A DNA stretch of 60,233 bases, taken from positions 1 to 60,233 of the forward strand of contig NZ_JABWQV010000009.1 in assembly GCF_014268615.1 (NCBI RefSeq), written 5' to 3'. Positions 39,763 through 48,117 of the stretch are shown one piece after another. How positions within the stretch are numbered: the stretch's first letter is position 1; each line of letters begins with the position of its first letter. The notes under the pieces were generated by a model, which was not told the origin of the DNA, ran no database searches, and saw nothing but the letters and a program-made list of their open reading frames with translations. The DNA comes from Pseudomonas tehranensis (GTDB lineage: Bacteria; Pseudomonadota; Gammaproteobacteria; Pseudomonadales; Pseudomonadaceae). The position numbers were made by a program, and so were the translations under genes.

Positions 39763-40695
39763 TTATTTGTTTCGTAAAAACGCCAGAATGGCTTCGCGGG
39801 TAAGCTGGGTTTTTTCTTCCAGTGGCCAATGCCCGGTATTGTTCAAGATCAGAGAGTGCGGTTGCGTAGTAATATGTTTGACCTGTTCGGCCAAGGTTTT
39901 GCCTCTTGAATGGTCACCACCCAGGGTGAGCACCGGCGTGGTCAACTTATGCTTGGCGAACGCCTGGTTGTCATTCACATCCTGTTCTACCCAGGCTGCA
40001 TAAAGTTTGAAGGCCGCCTCCATACGTCCGGCCCGGGAATAATCCCTCACCAACGCCTCCTGAATCCAGTCAGGCACTGTAGGGTTACCAGGGAATACAA
40101 AGTCCTGAAAAAACATATTGAGATAGGTCTTTTCCCGACCTTGGATCATGTTGATGGCGGTCTTGCCGAAAAAGCGAAAGTGCCATTTGCTCGCAATACC
40201 GGCTGCGGGGTTTCCGTTGTAAGCAGTTTCCCACCCTGGGATGCCCGGAATAAATCCATCCATCAAGATAATGTGTTTGGTTTCATCCGGATAAAGCGCT
40301 GCGTAGGCATAGGCAATAATCAGCCCCATGTCATGGCCGATAATGTCAATGTGTTGAAAGTTCAAGTGAGCGATCAACCCACGCAAGTCGTGCGCCATGC
40401 TTTTTTTATCGTAGCCAGTATCCGATACCTCTGTTTTTCCAGCGCCCCGATAATCGGGAACGATAGGCGTGTAACCCGCACGCATCAGCGTCCCCATCAA
40501 CGCTTCCCAATTGCACCAGCTTCCCGGAAATCCATGAACCAGCAACACCGGATGTTCGCCATCACCACCGATGAGATAGTGAAAACGGATGCCGTTGACA
40601 TACGCATACTCACTTCTAAAAGTCGCCCCATCCACAACGATACTGCTGGGTGTTTTTGAAGCGGCTGACTGTTCCGGTAGTGGTTTTTTGTTCAT
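39763..40695 (-). CDS. Alpha/beta hydrolase, epoxide hydrolase/dehalogenase-like
   Basis: The 310-residue cytosolic protein has the HGFP oxyanion motif at 54-57. The nucleophile elbow GHDMG makes Asp122 the nucleophile, as in epoxide hydrolases and haloalkane or fluoroacetate dehalogenases, while esterases use Ser. The C-terminal His is in TGHWPLEE (His289). A cap domain lies in between. ATG 40695 is preceded by AAGGTGGG at seven bases, deciding against the upstream ATG at 40743. Codon use is less GC-rich than in the core genes. It lies 134 bp upstream of the toxin-like gene on the same strand; any functional link is speculative. Confidence 0.82.
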   Translation of the reverse strand: MNKKPLPEQSAASKTPSSIVVDGATFRSEYAYVNGIRFHYLIGGDGEHPVLLVHGFPGSWCNWEALMGTLMRAGYTPIVPDYRGAGKTEVSDTGYDKKSMAHDLRGLIAHLNFQHIDIIGHDMGLIIAYAYAALYPDETKHIILMDGFIPGIPGWETAYNGNPAAGIASKWHFRFFGKTAINMIQGREKTYLNMFFQDFVFPGNPTVPDWIQEALVRDYSRAGRMEAAFKLYAAWVEQDVNDNQAFAKHKLTTPVLTLGGDHSRGKTLAEQVKHITTQPHSLILNNTGHWPLEEKTQLTREAILAFLRNK

Positions 40696-40820
40696 GTGGC
40701 GTCCCACCTTGAACTCAAATAAAAGCTGAGCAGCGGCTTCCATGGCTAAGGCGATGGTATCGAAGCGTTAACCCGCCTTACTCTTTTTCAGGTTCTAAAA
40801 GATTGAAGCCATCCGAAATC

Positions 40821-40852
40821 TGTCGGTACTGTCAAAGATAACAGTCCCGACA
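40821..40852 (-). terminator. Possible terminator at the end of the aryl polyene operon
   Basis: TGTCGG (40821-40826) pairs with CCGACA (40847-40852), and ACTGT pairs with ACAGT inside, interrupted by one mismatch. The T-run beyond it on the minus strand is weak. It lies about 50 bp after the last ketosynthase gene. Confidence 0.4.
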
Positions 40853-40899
40853 AACGGCAAGAGTGCTTGTGGGGCGCGGCACCTGTGGTTACCTTCGAA

Positions 40900-42132
40900 T
40901 CACTGCCAGCGCCGGAAAATCAACGAAGTGTTGACCCCGCCAAAAGCAAAGTTGTTATTCATCACGTACGTGTTGCTCATCGACCTGAACTCGTTGCGCA
41001 GGTAGTCGAGCTTGCCGCACTGGGGATCGACCTCATCGAGGTTGAAGGTGTGCACGTAGCGATCGCGGTTCATCATTTCGATGCTGAACCACGATTCCAG
41101 GGCTCCGCAGGCGCCGAGGGTATGCCCGAGAAAGCTCTTCTGCGAGCTGATGGGCATGTGTTCGCCAAACAGGCTGCTGGTGGCCAGGGTTTCGGCGATG
41201 TCGCCCTGTTCGGTGGCGGTGCCATGGCCGTTGACGTAGCCAATGGCAGACGGCTCGAGGTTGGCGTCCTGCAGGGCCAGTTCCATGGCCCGACGCATGG
41301 TGCTCAGTTCGGGACGGGTAGCGTGTTGACCGTCGGCGTTGCTGCCGAAGCCGACGATTTCGGCATGGATTCGCGCTCCTCGGGCCAAGGCGTGTTCCAG
41401 CTCCTCAAGTACCAGCATGCCGGCGCCTTCACCGATCACCAGACCATCGCGGTCCTTGTCATAGGGGCGCGGGCTGGTCTGCGGTGCATAATTTTTCAGG
41501 CTGGTGGCGTACAGCGCATCGAAGACCATCGCTTCGGTCGGGCAAAGTTCTTCCGCGCCACCGGCGAGCATCAGCGGCAGGCGACCGAACTTGATCGCCT
41601 CATAGGCATAGCCGATGCCATGGCTGCCGCTGGTGCAGGCGCTGGAGGTGGGGATCAGCCGTCCGGTAAGCCCGAAGAAGATACTGATATTGGCCGCCGT
41701 GGTGTGGGGCATCATCCGTACATAGGAGTTGGCGTTCAGCCCTTCGGCCACGCTGTTGAGCAACATGTTGCCGAACGCCTTGATCTCGTCGGTACTGCCG
41801 GTGGACGAGCCACAGGACACGCCCATGCGCCCGTCCTTGATCGACTCATCGCCCAACAGCCCCGCATCAGCCAGGGCCTGTTCCGCGGCGCCGACGGCCA
41901 GGCGCGATACCCGGCCCATGCTGCGCAGTTGTTTGCGCGTCCAGTGGGCCGGGACCTGGAAATCATCGACAGGTCCGGCCAGGCGAGTGTTCAGTTCGGT
42001 GAACCGGTCCCATTCATCCATGCGTCGTATGCCGCTGCGATTGGCGGCGAAGTTGGCGGCGATGGTTTCCCAGTCGCTGCCCAGAGAGGTGATGCCGGCC
42101 ATGCCGGTAACGACGACGCGCTTCATCAGCAC
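40900..42132 (-). CDS. Beta-ketoacyl-ACP synthase of the aryl polyene cluster (FabF-like, ApeR-type)
   Basis: The 410-residue thiolase-fold enzyme has the full Cys-His-His triad: the Cys in SSACTSGS (about 168), the His in NGHGTATEQGD (about 302) and the His in FLGHTLGACGA (about 340). It is expected to condense malonyl-ACP with an acyl chain, either in chain start or in extension of the polyene. Position at the end of the KS-dehydratase-ketoreductase-KS order matches ApeR of aryl polyene loci; I assign the name only by position. Its start overlaps the ketoreductase gene by seven bases. Confidence 0.88.
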   Translation of the reverse strand: MLMKRVVVTGMAGITSLGSDWETIAANFAANRSGIRRMDEWDRFTELNTRLAGPVDDFQVPAHWTRKQLRSMGRVSRLAVGAAEQALADAGLLGDESIKDGRMGVSCGSSTGSTDEIKAFGNMLLNSVAEGLNANSYVRMMPHTTAANISIFFGLTGRLIPTSSACTSGSHGIGYAYEAIKFGRLPLMLAGGAEELCPTEAMVFDALYATSLKNYAPQTSPRPYDKDRDGLVIGEGAGMLVLEELEHALARGARIHAEIVGFGSNADGQHATRPELSTMRRAMELALQDANLEPSAIGYVNGHGTATEQGDIAETLATSSLFGEHMPISSQKSFLGHTLGACGALESWFSIEMMNRDRYVHTFNLDEVDPQCGKLDYLRNEFRSMSNTYVMNNNFAFGGVNTSLIFRRWQ

Positions 42133-42854
42133 AGGCCTCCGTTGACGGCCAGGACCTGCCGGGTGATGTAGCCGGCCTCGGCGGACATCAGGAAATTCAC
42201 CGCGCCCGCAACTTCTTCCGGGGTGCCCATGCGTTGGGCCGGGATCATTTTCATCAGTTCTTCCACGGGCACGTTTTCATCGAGCATGGCGGTATCGATC
42301 AGTCCGGGCGCGACGCAATTGACAGTGATCTTGCGCTTGCCCAACTCGATTGCCAACGCCTTTGCCGCGCCGATCAGGCCGGCTTTCGACGCGCTGTAAT
42401 TGACCTGGCCGCGATTGCCGATCAGCCCCGAAACGGAGGTGATGCAAACGATTCGCCCAGCGGCGCGCCGACGGATCATCGGCATCATTACCGGGTGCAG
42501 GACGTTGTAGAAACCGTCCAGGTTGGTCCGCATCACCACATCCCAATCGTCCTCGCTCAAGGCGGGGAATGCGCCGTCGCGGGTCAGGCCGGCGTTGAGC
42601 ACCACGCCGTAATAGGCGCCGTGGGTTTCTACATCCGCTTCGAGAATGGTTTTGCACGCGCTGCGGTCCGACACATCGAATTGCAGCACCCGGGCATTGC
42701 GGCCCAGGGCCTGGATTTCGACCTGGACGGCCTCGGCCTCGGCGCGCCCGCTGCGGCAATGCAGCACGATGTCGTGCCCGGCCTGGGCCAGGCGCAGGGC
42801 GATGGCACGGCCGATGCCACGGCTGGAGCCGGTGACCAGTACGGATTCAGTCAT
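42126..42854 (-). CDS. 3-ketoacyl-ACP reductase (FabG-like SDR, ApeQ-type)
   Basis: This 242-residue short-chain dehydrogenase has the NADPH motif TGSSRGIGRA at 8-17, NAG in VLNAGLTRDG near 90, the catalytic Ser in ITSVSG near 138 and YSASK near 151. It would reduce the beta-keto group after each condensation. It overlaps the preceding dehydratase gene by four bases. Confidence 0.92.
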   Translation of the reverse strand: MTESVLVTGSSRGIGRAIALRLAQAGHDIVLHCRSGRAEAEAVQVEIQALGRNARVLQFDVSDRSACKTILEADVETHGAYYGVVLNAGLTRDGAFPALSEDDWDVVMRTNLDGFYNVLHPVMMPMIRRRAAGRIVCITSVSGLIGNRGQVNYSASKAGLIGAAKALAIELGKRKITVNCVAPGLIDTAMLDENVPVEELMKMIPAQRMGTPEEVAGAVNFLMSAEAGYITRQVLAVNGGLC

Positions 42855-43318
42855 GGCGTATTTCCTGTTGCGGACGGTTCATGAAGGTAGTGAGCTGGCT
42901 GAGGTGGCCGGAACACATTCAACCGGGCCATGGCATGAATGCCCGGGGCGTTGATGTGGCATTCGAACACGCCCATGCCGTTGTCGTCTTCCAGCGAGCG
43001 TAAACCGTGGATGGTCAATTCGGTCCCGGCCGGGAAAAATTCGACATTGCATTCGAACTTGCGGGTGCCGAGCAAAAAACCCAGCTCCACGGCGTCGCCG
43101 CGACGGCGTGCATGACAACCGGCAAACGCGGCGACGCTTTGGGCCATCAACTCAATGCCGACCCAGGCAGGCAGCCCGCCGTCGTCGCGGCTGAACAACC
43201 CGCCGGGCTTGACGGTGGCGAGGGTGTGGATTTGCTCATCATCGAACGCCAGGACGCGGTCGATCAGAATCATGTCGCCGGCGTGGGGCAGCAGTTCGGC
43301 GAGCGGCCAGTCAATCAT
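42851..43318 (-). CDS. Hotdog-fold dehydratase (ApeP/FabZ-like)
   Basis: The 155-residue protein is a single hotdog domain. LLPHAGDMILID near the N-terminus holds the conserved His, and GIELMAQSVAAFAG holds the central helix with its Glu. It is the ApeP-type 3-hydroxyacyl-ACP dehydratase, which in characterised aryl polyene systems pairs with a second dehydratase. ATG 43318 overlaps the upstream ketosynthase stop (ATGA), which decides the start. Confidence 0.88.
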   Translation of the reverse strand: MIDWPLAELLPHAGDMILIDRVLAFDDEQIHTLATVKPGGLFSRDDGGLPAWVGIELMAQSVAAFAGCHARRRGDAVELGFLLGTRKFECNVEFFPAGTELTIHGLRSLEDDNGMGVFECHINAPGIHAMARLNVFRPPQPAHYLHEPSATGNTP

Positions 43319-44511
43319 GGGGCGTCTCCGATAATCAGGCTGACGTTGTTGCCGCCGAAGGCGAAGGAGTTGCTCATCAGGCGGCGCGGTGCTGTCGGGT
43401 TCAGGCGGGTGCTGGTCGTTACCCACTTCAACGCCGGCAGTTGAGGATCGGCCTGGCCGTCCCAGACATGAGGCGGCAAGGCATGGGCAGTGTTTTGCGC
43501 ACTCAGGCTCAACCAGCAGAACGCCGCTTCCAGCGCCCCGGCGGCCCCGAGGGTATGGCCGGTCATGGGCTTGGTCGACGAACAGGGCACTCCTGCTGGA
43601 AACAGCCCGGCCACTGCCTGGCTTTCCATGGCGTCGTTGTGTTGCGTGGCGGTGCCGTGCAGGTTCAGGTAATCGATCTGGCCGGGTTGCAGGCCGGCGC
43701 GACGCAAGGCTTTTTCCATGGCCTGGCGGGCGCCGCGACCACTGGGCTCCGGCGCTGAAATATGGTGGGCATCGGAGCTGGCGCCGTCACCCAGCAAGGC
43801 TATCGGTGCCGGATGGCCTGGCGTCCTGCTCATGAGAAACAGCACGGCGGCCTCGCCGATGTTGATGCCGCTGCGGTTGACCGAAAACGGATTACAGCGC
43901 TCGCCCGATACCGCTTCCAGGGCCGAAAAGCCGTTGAGGGTCAGTTTGCACAGGCTGTCCACGCCACCGCAAAGCACCGCATCGCACAGGCCCAGGTCGA
44001 GCAGGCGGCGGGCGCTCATCAAGGCCCGGGCGCTGGATGTGCAGGCGGTGGATATCACATAGGACGGTCCGCTCAGGTCCAGCCAGTCGGAAAGGAAGTT
44101 GGCCGGCGCGCTCAGCTCCTGTTGCTGGTAGTCGTAGCCGTCGGGGAAGTGCTGCTCACGCAGGTAATGGGCAATGCCCTGGCTGGCTTCATCGATGCCC
44201 GAGGTGCTGGTGCCCAGCACGATGCCGATGCGAGCGCGACCGTAGGTCTGGATGGCCTGATCGATCTCACCGCGAATCTGTAGCCCCGCTTCGAGCAACA
44301 ACTGATTGTTGCGGCTGCGATGCGCGATCAGCGATTGCGGTATGCAAGTGAGTTCACCGGGTACCGAGGCCACCGGCAATTGGCGCTCGGCCACCCAGCC
44401 ATCCTGCACGCGCACGCCGCCGCAGTCGCCGGCAAACAGGTTGCGCGCCACTTCATCTTTACCCCGGCCCAGGGCGCAAATCACCCCAAGGGCATTTAAA
44501 TAAGCGGTCAT
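43315..44511 (-). CDS. Beta-ketoacyl-ACP synthase (ApeO-type elongating ketosynthase)
   Basis: The 398-residue ketosynthase has the catalytic Cys in STACTSSARA (about 155), the His in LHGTAT (about 287) and the His in TGHTLGAAGA (about 322), so it is catalytically complete. In the known type II aryl polyene system the elongating KS works with a chain-length-factor partner, which here would be the product of 58333-59052. Four-base overlaps join it to its neighbours. Confidence 0.88.
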   Translation of the reverse strand: MTAYLNALGVICALGRGKDEVARNLFAGDCGGVRVQDGWVAERQLPVASVPGELTCIPQSLIAHRSRNNQLLLEAGLQIRGEIDQAIQTYGRARIGIVLGTSTSGIDEASQGIAHYLREQHFPDGYDYQQQELSAPANFLSDWLDLSGPSYVISTACTSSARALMSARRLLDLGLCDAVLCGGVDSLCKLTLNGFSALEAVSGERCNPFSVNRSGINIGEAAVLFLMSRTPGHPAPIALLGDGASSDAHHISAPEPSGRGARQAMEKALRRAGLQPGQIDYLNLHGTATQHNDAMESQAVAGLFPAGVPCSSTKPMTGHTLGAAGALEAAFCWLSLSAQNTAHALPPHVWDGQADPQLPALKWVTTSTRLNPTAPRRLMSNSFAFGGNNVSLIIGDAP

Positions 44512-44990
44512 GGGGTGCTCTCGGTCAACGGCATGATGCGGTAGTGCGGGCCTTCGTGCAGGCCCAGTTCAAAATTCAGCGGTTGCTTGTAGCGCACTTG
44601 CCAGCGTTGGCCCAGGGTTCGTTGCCGAGCCTCTTGCCGGGCGGTGGGGTAGTTGCCCGGCAGTTCGGTTTCGGGCGTCAGGGCAAACAGCAGCGCGGCG
44701 AAAAGCTCACGGGCTTCAGCGTTGGGTGGCAGCAGTCCGTCGGCTTGCCATTGGCCGTCCACCAGGCGTTGGCGGGCCAGGGGAATGCCCAGCGGGTCCA
44801 TCATTGACCAGCGGATGCCGGCGCCTTCGCGCTGGATCACCAGCAGCCAATCCTGGCGCTGTCCGGCCAGTTGCCGCTCGACATGCAACTGCAGCGGCAG
44901 TGCCAGGGTTGGTGTGCGTTCCGGCAGCGGCGCCTGACTGGCGCAGGCGCTGAGCAACAGCAAGCAGCCAAAAAGCAGCGCACGAATCAT
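44508..44990 (-). CDS. DUF3261 lipoprotein of the aryl polyene cluster
   Basis: The 160-residue protein starts with a lipoprotein signal and lipobox LSAC (Cys16). The rest is a beta-rich domain of the DUF3261 type that recurs in aryl polyene loci. Together with the LolA-like protein and the MMPL exporter it probably helps move the finished lipid-linked pigment through the periplasm, by analogy to the LolA/LolB pair. Start and stop overlap neighbours by four bases. Confidence 0.8.
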   Translation of the reverse strand: MIRALLFGCLLLLSACASQAPLPERTPTLALPLQLHVERQLAGQRQDWLLVIQREGAGIRWSMMDPLGIPLARQRLVDGQWQADGLLPPNAEARELFAALLFALTPETELPGNYPTARQEARQRTLGQRWQVRYKQPLNFELGLHEGPHYRIMPLTESTP

Positions 44991-45715
44991 TCGGCAGTCC
45001 CTTCAACGGGTTTACGGGCCACTACATTGATCAGGGTTTCCTCACGTTCACCAAAGGGCCGCGGGCGGCGCAGGCCGAAGCGTTCGAGAAGGCCGAAATC
45101 CTTGGCGCGGCTCCACCACAGATAGGGATACGAGACGTTGGCGGCCTCGAACTGGAAACCCTGACCGCGGATCATCTCCAGGTACTGCGCGGCACTTTTT
45201 TGCACATGCATGGGATGACGGAACAGCCAGCGGATCACCCAGGTATCGATGTAGGCCGCAGTGGACTCCGCGAACATCAGATAGCCGCCGGGCTTGAGCA
45301 CGCGATAGAACTCGGCGAGGGCTCTTTCCTGCTCTACCAGGTGATGAAAGGTTTGATGGCAGAACAGCAGGTCGACGCTGTCATCAGGCACCGTCAATGT
45401 CGCGCAATCGCTGCCGACCAGTTCCACGGCCATGCCTTGGCGTGCAGCTTCCGCCAGGCTCAGGTCCAGGCTATGGGGGTCGGCGTCGACGCCGATCAGG
45501 CGTTGCGGGGCGAACACCTGGCGCAGGTATTGGAACGATTTGCCCTGGCCGCAACCGGCATCCAGCAGCACCGGGGCCACCGGCAACGGGCCGCTGAATA
45601 GGTTGCGCAGGTCATTGATCGCCACCCGCAGGACATGGTGCTGCCAGGTGTGGCTGCGCAGGAACCAGAAGCCGAAGCGGGTTTCTTCGACGTAGTTGTC
45701 GCTCAGGTAGCTCAT
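44987..45715 (-). CDS. Class I SAM-dependent methyltransferase
   Basis: The 242-residue protein has the SAM motif LLDAGCGQGKSF (about 64-75), an acidic residue in IGVDADPHS, and DLLFCHQTFHHLV with LKPGGYLMF as post motifs. In an aryl polyene cluster it may methylate the aromatic head group. ATG 45715 lies ten bases after the upstream stop. The actual acceptor is inferred only from context. Confidence 0.85.
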   Translation of the reverse strand: MSYLSDNYVEETRFGFWFLRSHTWQHHVLRVAINDLRNLFSGPLPVAPVLLDAGCGQGKSFQYLRQVFAPQRLIGVDADPHSLDLSLAEAARQGMAVELVGSDCATLTVPDDSVDLLFCHQTFHHLVEQERALAEFYRVLKPGGYLMFAESTAAYIDTWVIRWLFRHPMHVQKSAAQYLEMIRGQGFQFEAANVSYPYLWWSRAKDFGLLERFGLRRPRPFGEREETLINVVARKPVEGTAE

Positions 45716-45725
45716 GGCTGCTTTC

Positions 45726-46958
45726 TCATGGTGCCGGGCTCGCACAGATTTCCGACAGCATGCGCAGGCGCCGCTTGGGTTCGCTGACGAACGGATTGCG
45801 CTCATCCCAGGCGTACCCGGCCAGGATCGCGCTGATCATGCGGCGAATGTCTGGTGAGCCGTCGGTGTAGAAAATCACATCCTGGAAGGTGCCGGCGTAC
45901 CAGCCTTCGACGTAGCAGCGGAAGGTATCGACGCCCCGTTTGAGTGGCTCGGCGAATTCGCTTTGCCAGTCCACGCGTTCGCCTTGCAACTGACGATGCA
46001 GTACACCCGCCGCCATGCTCGCTGAGCGCATGGCGATGGTCACGCCGGAAGAGAACACCGGGTCGAGGAATTCCGCGGCGTTGCCCAGCAGGGCGAACCC
46101 GGGACCATGCAGCGTTGTGACATTGGCCGAGTAACCGCCGATGGTTCTCGCCGGGGTGTCCCACACGGCATTCTTCAACACACCGGCCAGGCTTGGGGTT
46201 TCGTCGATGAAACCGCGCAGGCAGGCGTCGAGGTCGTCGGTACGCCCGGCAAAATGCTCTGCCGCCGCGACCACACCCACCGAACAGCGCCCGCCACTGA
46301 AAGGAATGGTCCAGAACCATACGTCGCGTTTGCTTGGGTGGGTGGTGATCAGGATTTTTTCCCGATCGAACGCCGGGGCGTCGATGCGATCTTCAATGTG
46401 GGTGAATACCGCTTGGCGTACCGGGAAATTCGACGGTGCCTCAAGGTCCAGCAAGCGCGGCAGGACCCGGCCATAGCCGCTGGCGTCGAGAACGAAGTCG
46501 GCTTCGACCAGGTACTCGCTGCCATCTTCGCGCTGCACGCCCAGTTGTGGGCTGGCAAGTGTGAAGTCGACGCGGGTGATGGCCTGCCCATAACGGATCT
46601 CGACACCTTGCAGCGCCGCCTGATCGGCCAGCAGCTTGTCGAAGTCGGCGCGCTGCACCTGGAAGGTGGTGGGCTTGCCTTTGCTGAAGGTATCGCCGAA
46701 ATCGAAGGCGCTGTAGCGCTCGCCCCAGGCGAACGCCGCGCCGTTCTTGCGCTGAAACCCGGCGGCATTCACCGCGTCGAGCATGCCGGCCTCTTCGACG
46801 AAGTCCAGGCAATGGGACAACAGGCTTTCGCCGATGGAAAACCGTGGGAAATGCTGGCGCTCAATGACCAGCACATCGTGGCCCTTGCGCTTGAGCAGCG
46901 CGGCGGCGATAGCGCCAGAGGGGCCTGCGCCGATGACGACGACCTGTCGACGTTCCAT
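45726..46958 (-). CDS. FAD-dependent oxidoreductase (halogenase/geranylgeranyl-reductase-like)
   Basis: This 410-residue flavoprotein opens with VVVIGAGPSGAIAAALL and a glutamate/Arg end to the second strand (LVIER). It continues with PRFSIGESLL, a motif shared by tryptophan-halogenase-like and related oxidoreductases. A second FAD segment is near residue 285. I do not see the WxWxIP signature of true tryptophan halogenases, so an oxygenase or reductase acting on the ring or chain is more likely. ATG 46958 starts one base after the upstream stop. Confidence 0.82.
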   Translation of the reverse strand: MERRQVVVIGAGPSGAIAAALLKRKGHDVLVIERQHFPRFSIGESLLSHCLDFVEEAGMLDAVNAAGFQRKNGAAFAWGERYSAFDFGDTFSKGKPTTFQVQRADFDKLLADQAALQGVEIRYGQAITRVDFTLASPQLGVQREDGSEYLVEADFVLDASGYGRVLPRLLDLEAPSNFPVRQAVFTHIEDRIDAPAFDREKILITTHPSKRDVWFWTIPFSGGRCSVGVVAAAEHFAGRTDDLDACLRGFIDETPSLAGVLKNAVWDTPARTIGGYSANVTTLHGPGFALLGNAAEFLDPVFSSGVTIAMRSASMAAGVLHRQLQGERVDWQSEFAEPLKRGVDTFRCYVEGWYAGTFQDVIFYTDGSPDIRRMISAILAGYAWDERNPFVSEPKRRLRMLSEICASPAP

Positions 46959-46959
46959 T

Positions 46960-48117
46960 TCAACTGTTGGCACTGGAGCTCCTGGCCGGGACGGCAATCG
47001 AGGGAATACGGTGGAAGCCGGCCAGGGCCGGCAGCAATGTCGCGATCAGACCCATCAGCATCAGCGCAAAGTACAACGCCGGGCTGATGAGCTGTTGTTG
47101 TAGCAGCAGGTTGAGGAACACGATTTCACTCAAGCCGCGAATATTCAGCAAGACACTTTCGCGCCAGCGACTGGCGCCAGGGAACGAGGCCCCGGCCCAG
47201 CCCAGTCCCAGCCAGTTGCCCAGCAGTTTGCTGGCGATGGGTAACAACAGCAATGCGCCGATCTGCAGCCAATCGAGGCGACTCAGGGCGCTATGGACGT
47301 TGATCTGCACGATGCCGAAGGTGAGGATCAGCGGGATCGCCAGGTAGGTCTGCAAACCTTGCATCCAGTTCGCGTTGAGCGGCAACACCAGCGGCACCTT
47401 GAGCGCGGCCATGCACAGCAGATAACCGATGCCGACAATCAGCGCGTTGAGCCGGTAGTGTTCGGCCACCACCAGCAGGGCGAAAAAGATCCCGCTGTGC
47501 AGCAGCGGCTGGCGCAGGCCAAGCAGTCGCAACAGCAGCGGCACACAGGCGCCGGTCAACGGCAGCAACAGGCTGGCCAGGTGCAGGCTGCCTTGGGCCA
47601 GGGCGAACAGGCTCCAGCAAATCAAGTCGATCAGAATCGCGGTTTGCACCAGGCGCCGTGTGGCGGCGGGCGGGTAGTTGATGTGACACAGGTACAGGTA
47701 CAGCACCGGGATGGCGGTGATCGCAAACAGAAGCCCCACCGCCAGGGAACTGATCCAGGGCTGTGGCGGCAGCAGCCAGAGTGCGGTCGCCAAACCGCAG
47801 GCGAAGGGAACGCCGAAGCTGGGCAGGGCGACTTTCACGCTCTGGCGGTCCAGCCGCAGGTCGATCACGTCGCTGAGGATGTGCCCCAGCAACAGGGCGA
47901 AGGCGAGGCTGTAGAGAGTGCTCAGCCACACCGGCGCCACCAGTTGCGCGCCGCTGAGCTGCCAGCCTGGCTCGATCCAGAAGTACATCAACAACGGCAG
48001 GCCAAACGTCGCCAACAGCAATTGGCTGACAATCGGGATTAGCCCGAAGCGACGGCCTATGACTGTCGCCATTGCGAACAGCCCCAGGGCCATGATCCAG
48101 AACATCAGGATGATCAC
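46960..48117 (-). CDS. CPA2 antiporter-like membrane protein
   Basis: The 385-residue protein is almost wholly hydrophobic, with about 11-12 membrane segments. The order LLLGHILSDVIDLRL...VALPSFGVPF early and RGLSEIVFLNLLLQQQLISP late is that of the Kef/NapA (CPA2) exchanger family. The Asp pair normally carrying ions in CPA2 was not identified by eye. GTG 48117 overlaps the MMPL stop (GTGA), giving MIILMFWIM; a longer upstream frame is not plausible. Why an antiporter-like protein sits in an aryl polyene operon is unclear. Confidence 0.7.
   Translation of the reverse strand: MIILMFWIMALGLFAMATVIGRRFGLIPIVSQLLLATFGLPLLMYFWIEPGWQLSGAQLVAPVWLSTLYSLAFALLLGHILSDVIDLRLDRQSVKVALPSFGVPFACGLATALWLLPPQPWISSLAVGLLFAITAIPVLYLYLCHINYPPAATRRLVQTAILIDLICWSLFALAQGSLHLASLLLPLTGACVPLLLRLLGLRQPLLHSGIFFALLVVAEHYRLNALIVGIGYLLCMAALKVPLVLPLNANWMQGLQTYLAIPLILTFGIVQINVHSALSRLDWLQIGALLLLPIASKLLGNWLGLGWAGASFPGASRWRESVLLNIRGLSEIVFLNLLLQQQLISPALYFALMLMGLIATLLPALAGFHRIPSIAVPARSSSANS

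Noticed and set aside
40867..42171. 434-codon plus-strand frame opposite the last ketosynthase
   Set aside because: It is an antisense shadow of the ketosynthase, which has a complete Cys-His-His triad.
45726..46958. Calling the flavoprotein a tryptophan halogenase
   Set aside because: It shares PRFSIGESLL with that group, but I could not see the WxWxIP signature, so halogenation is not supported.
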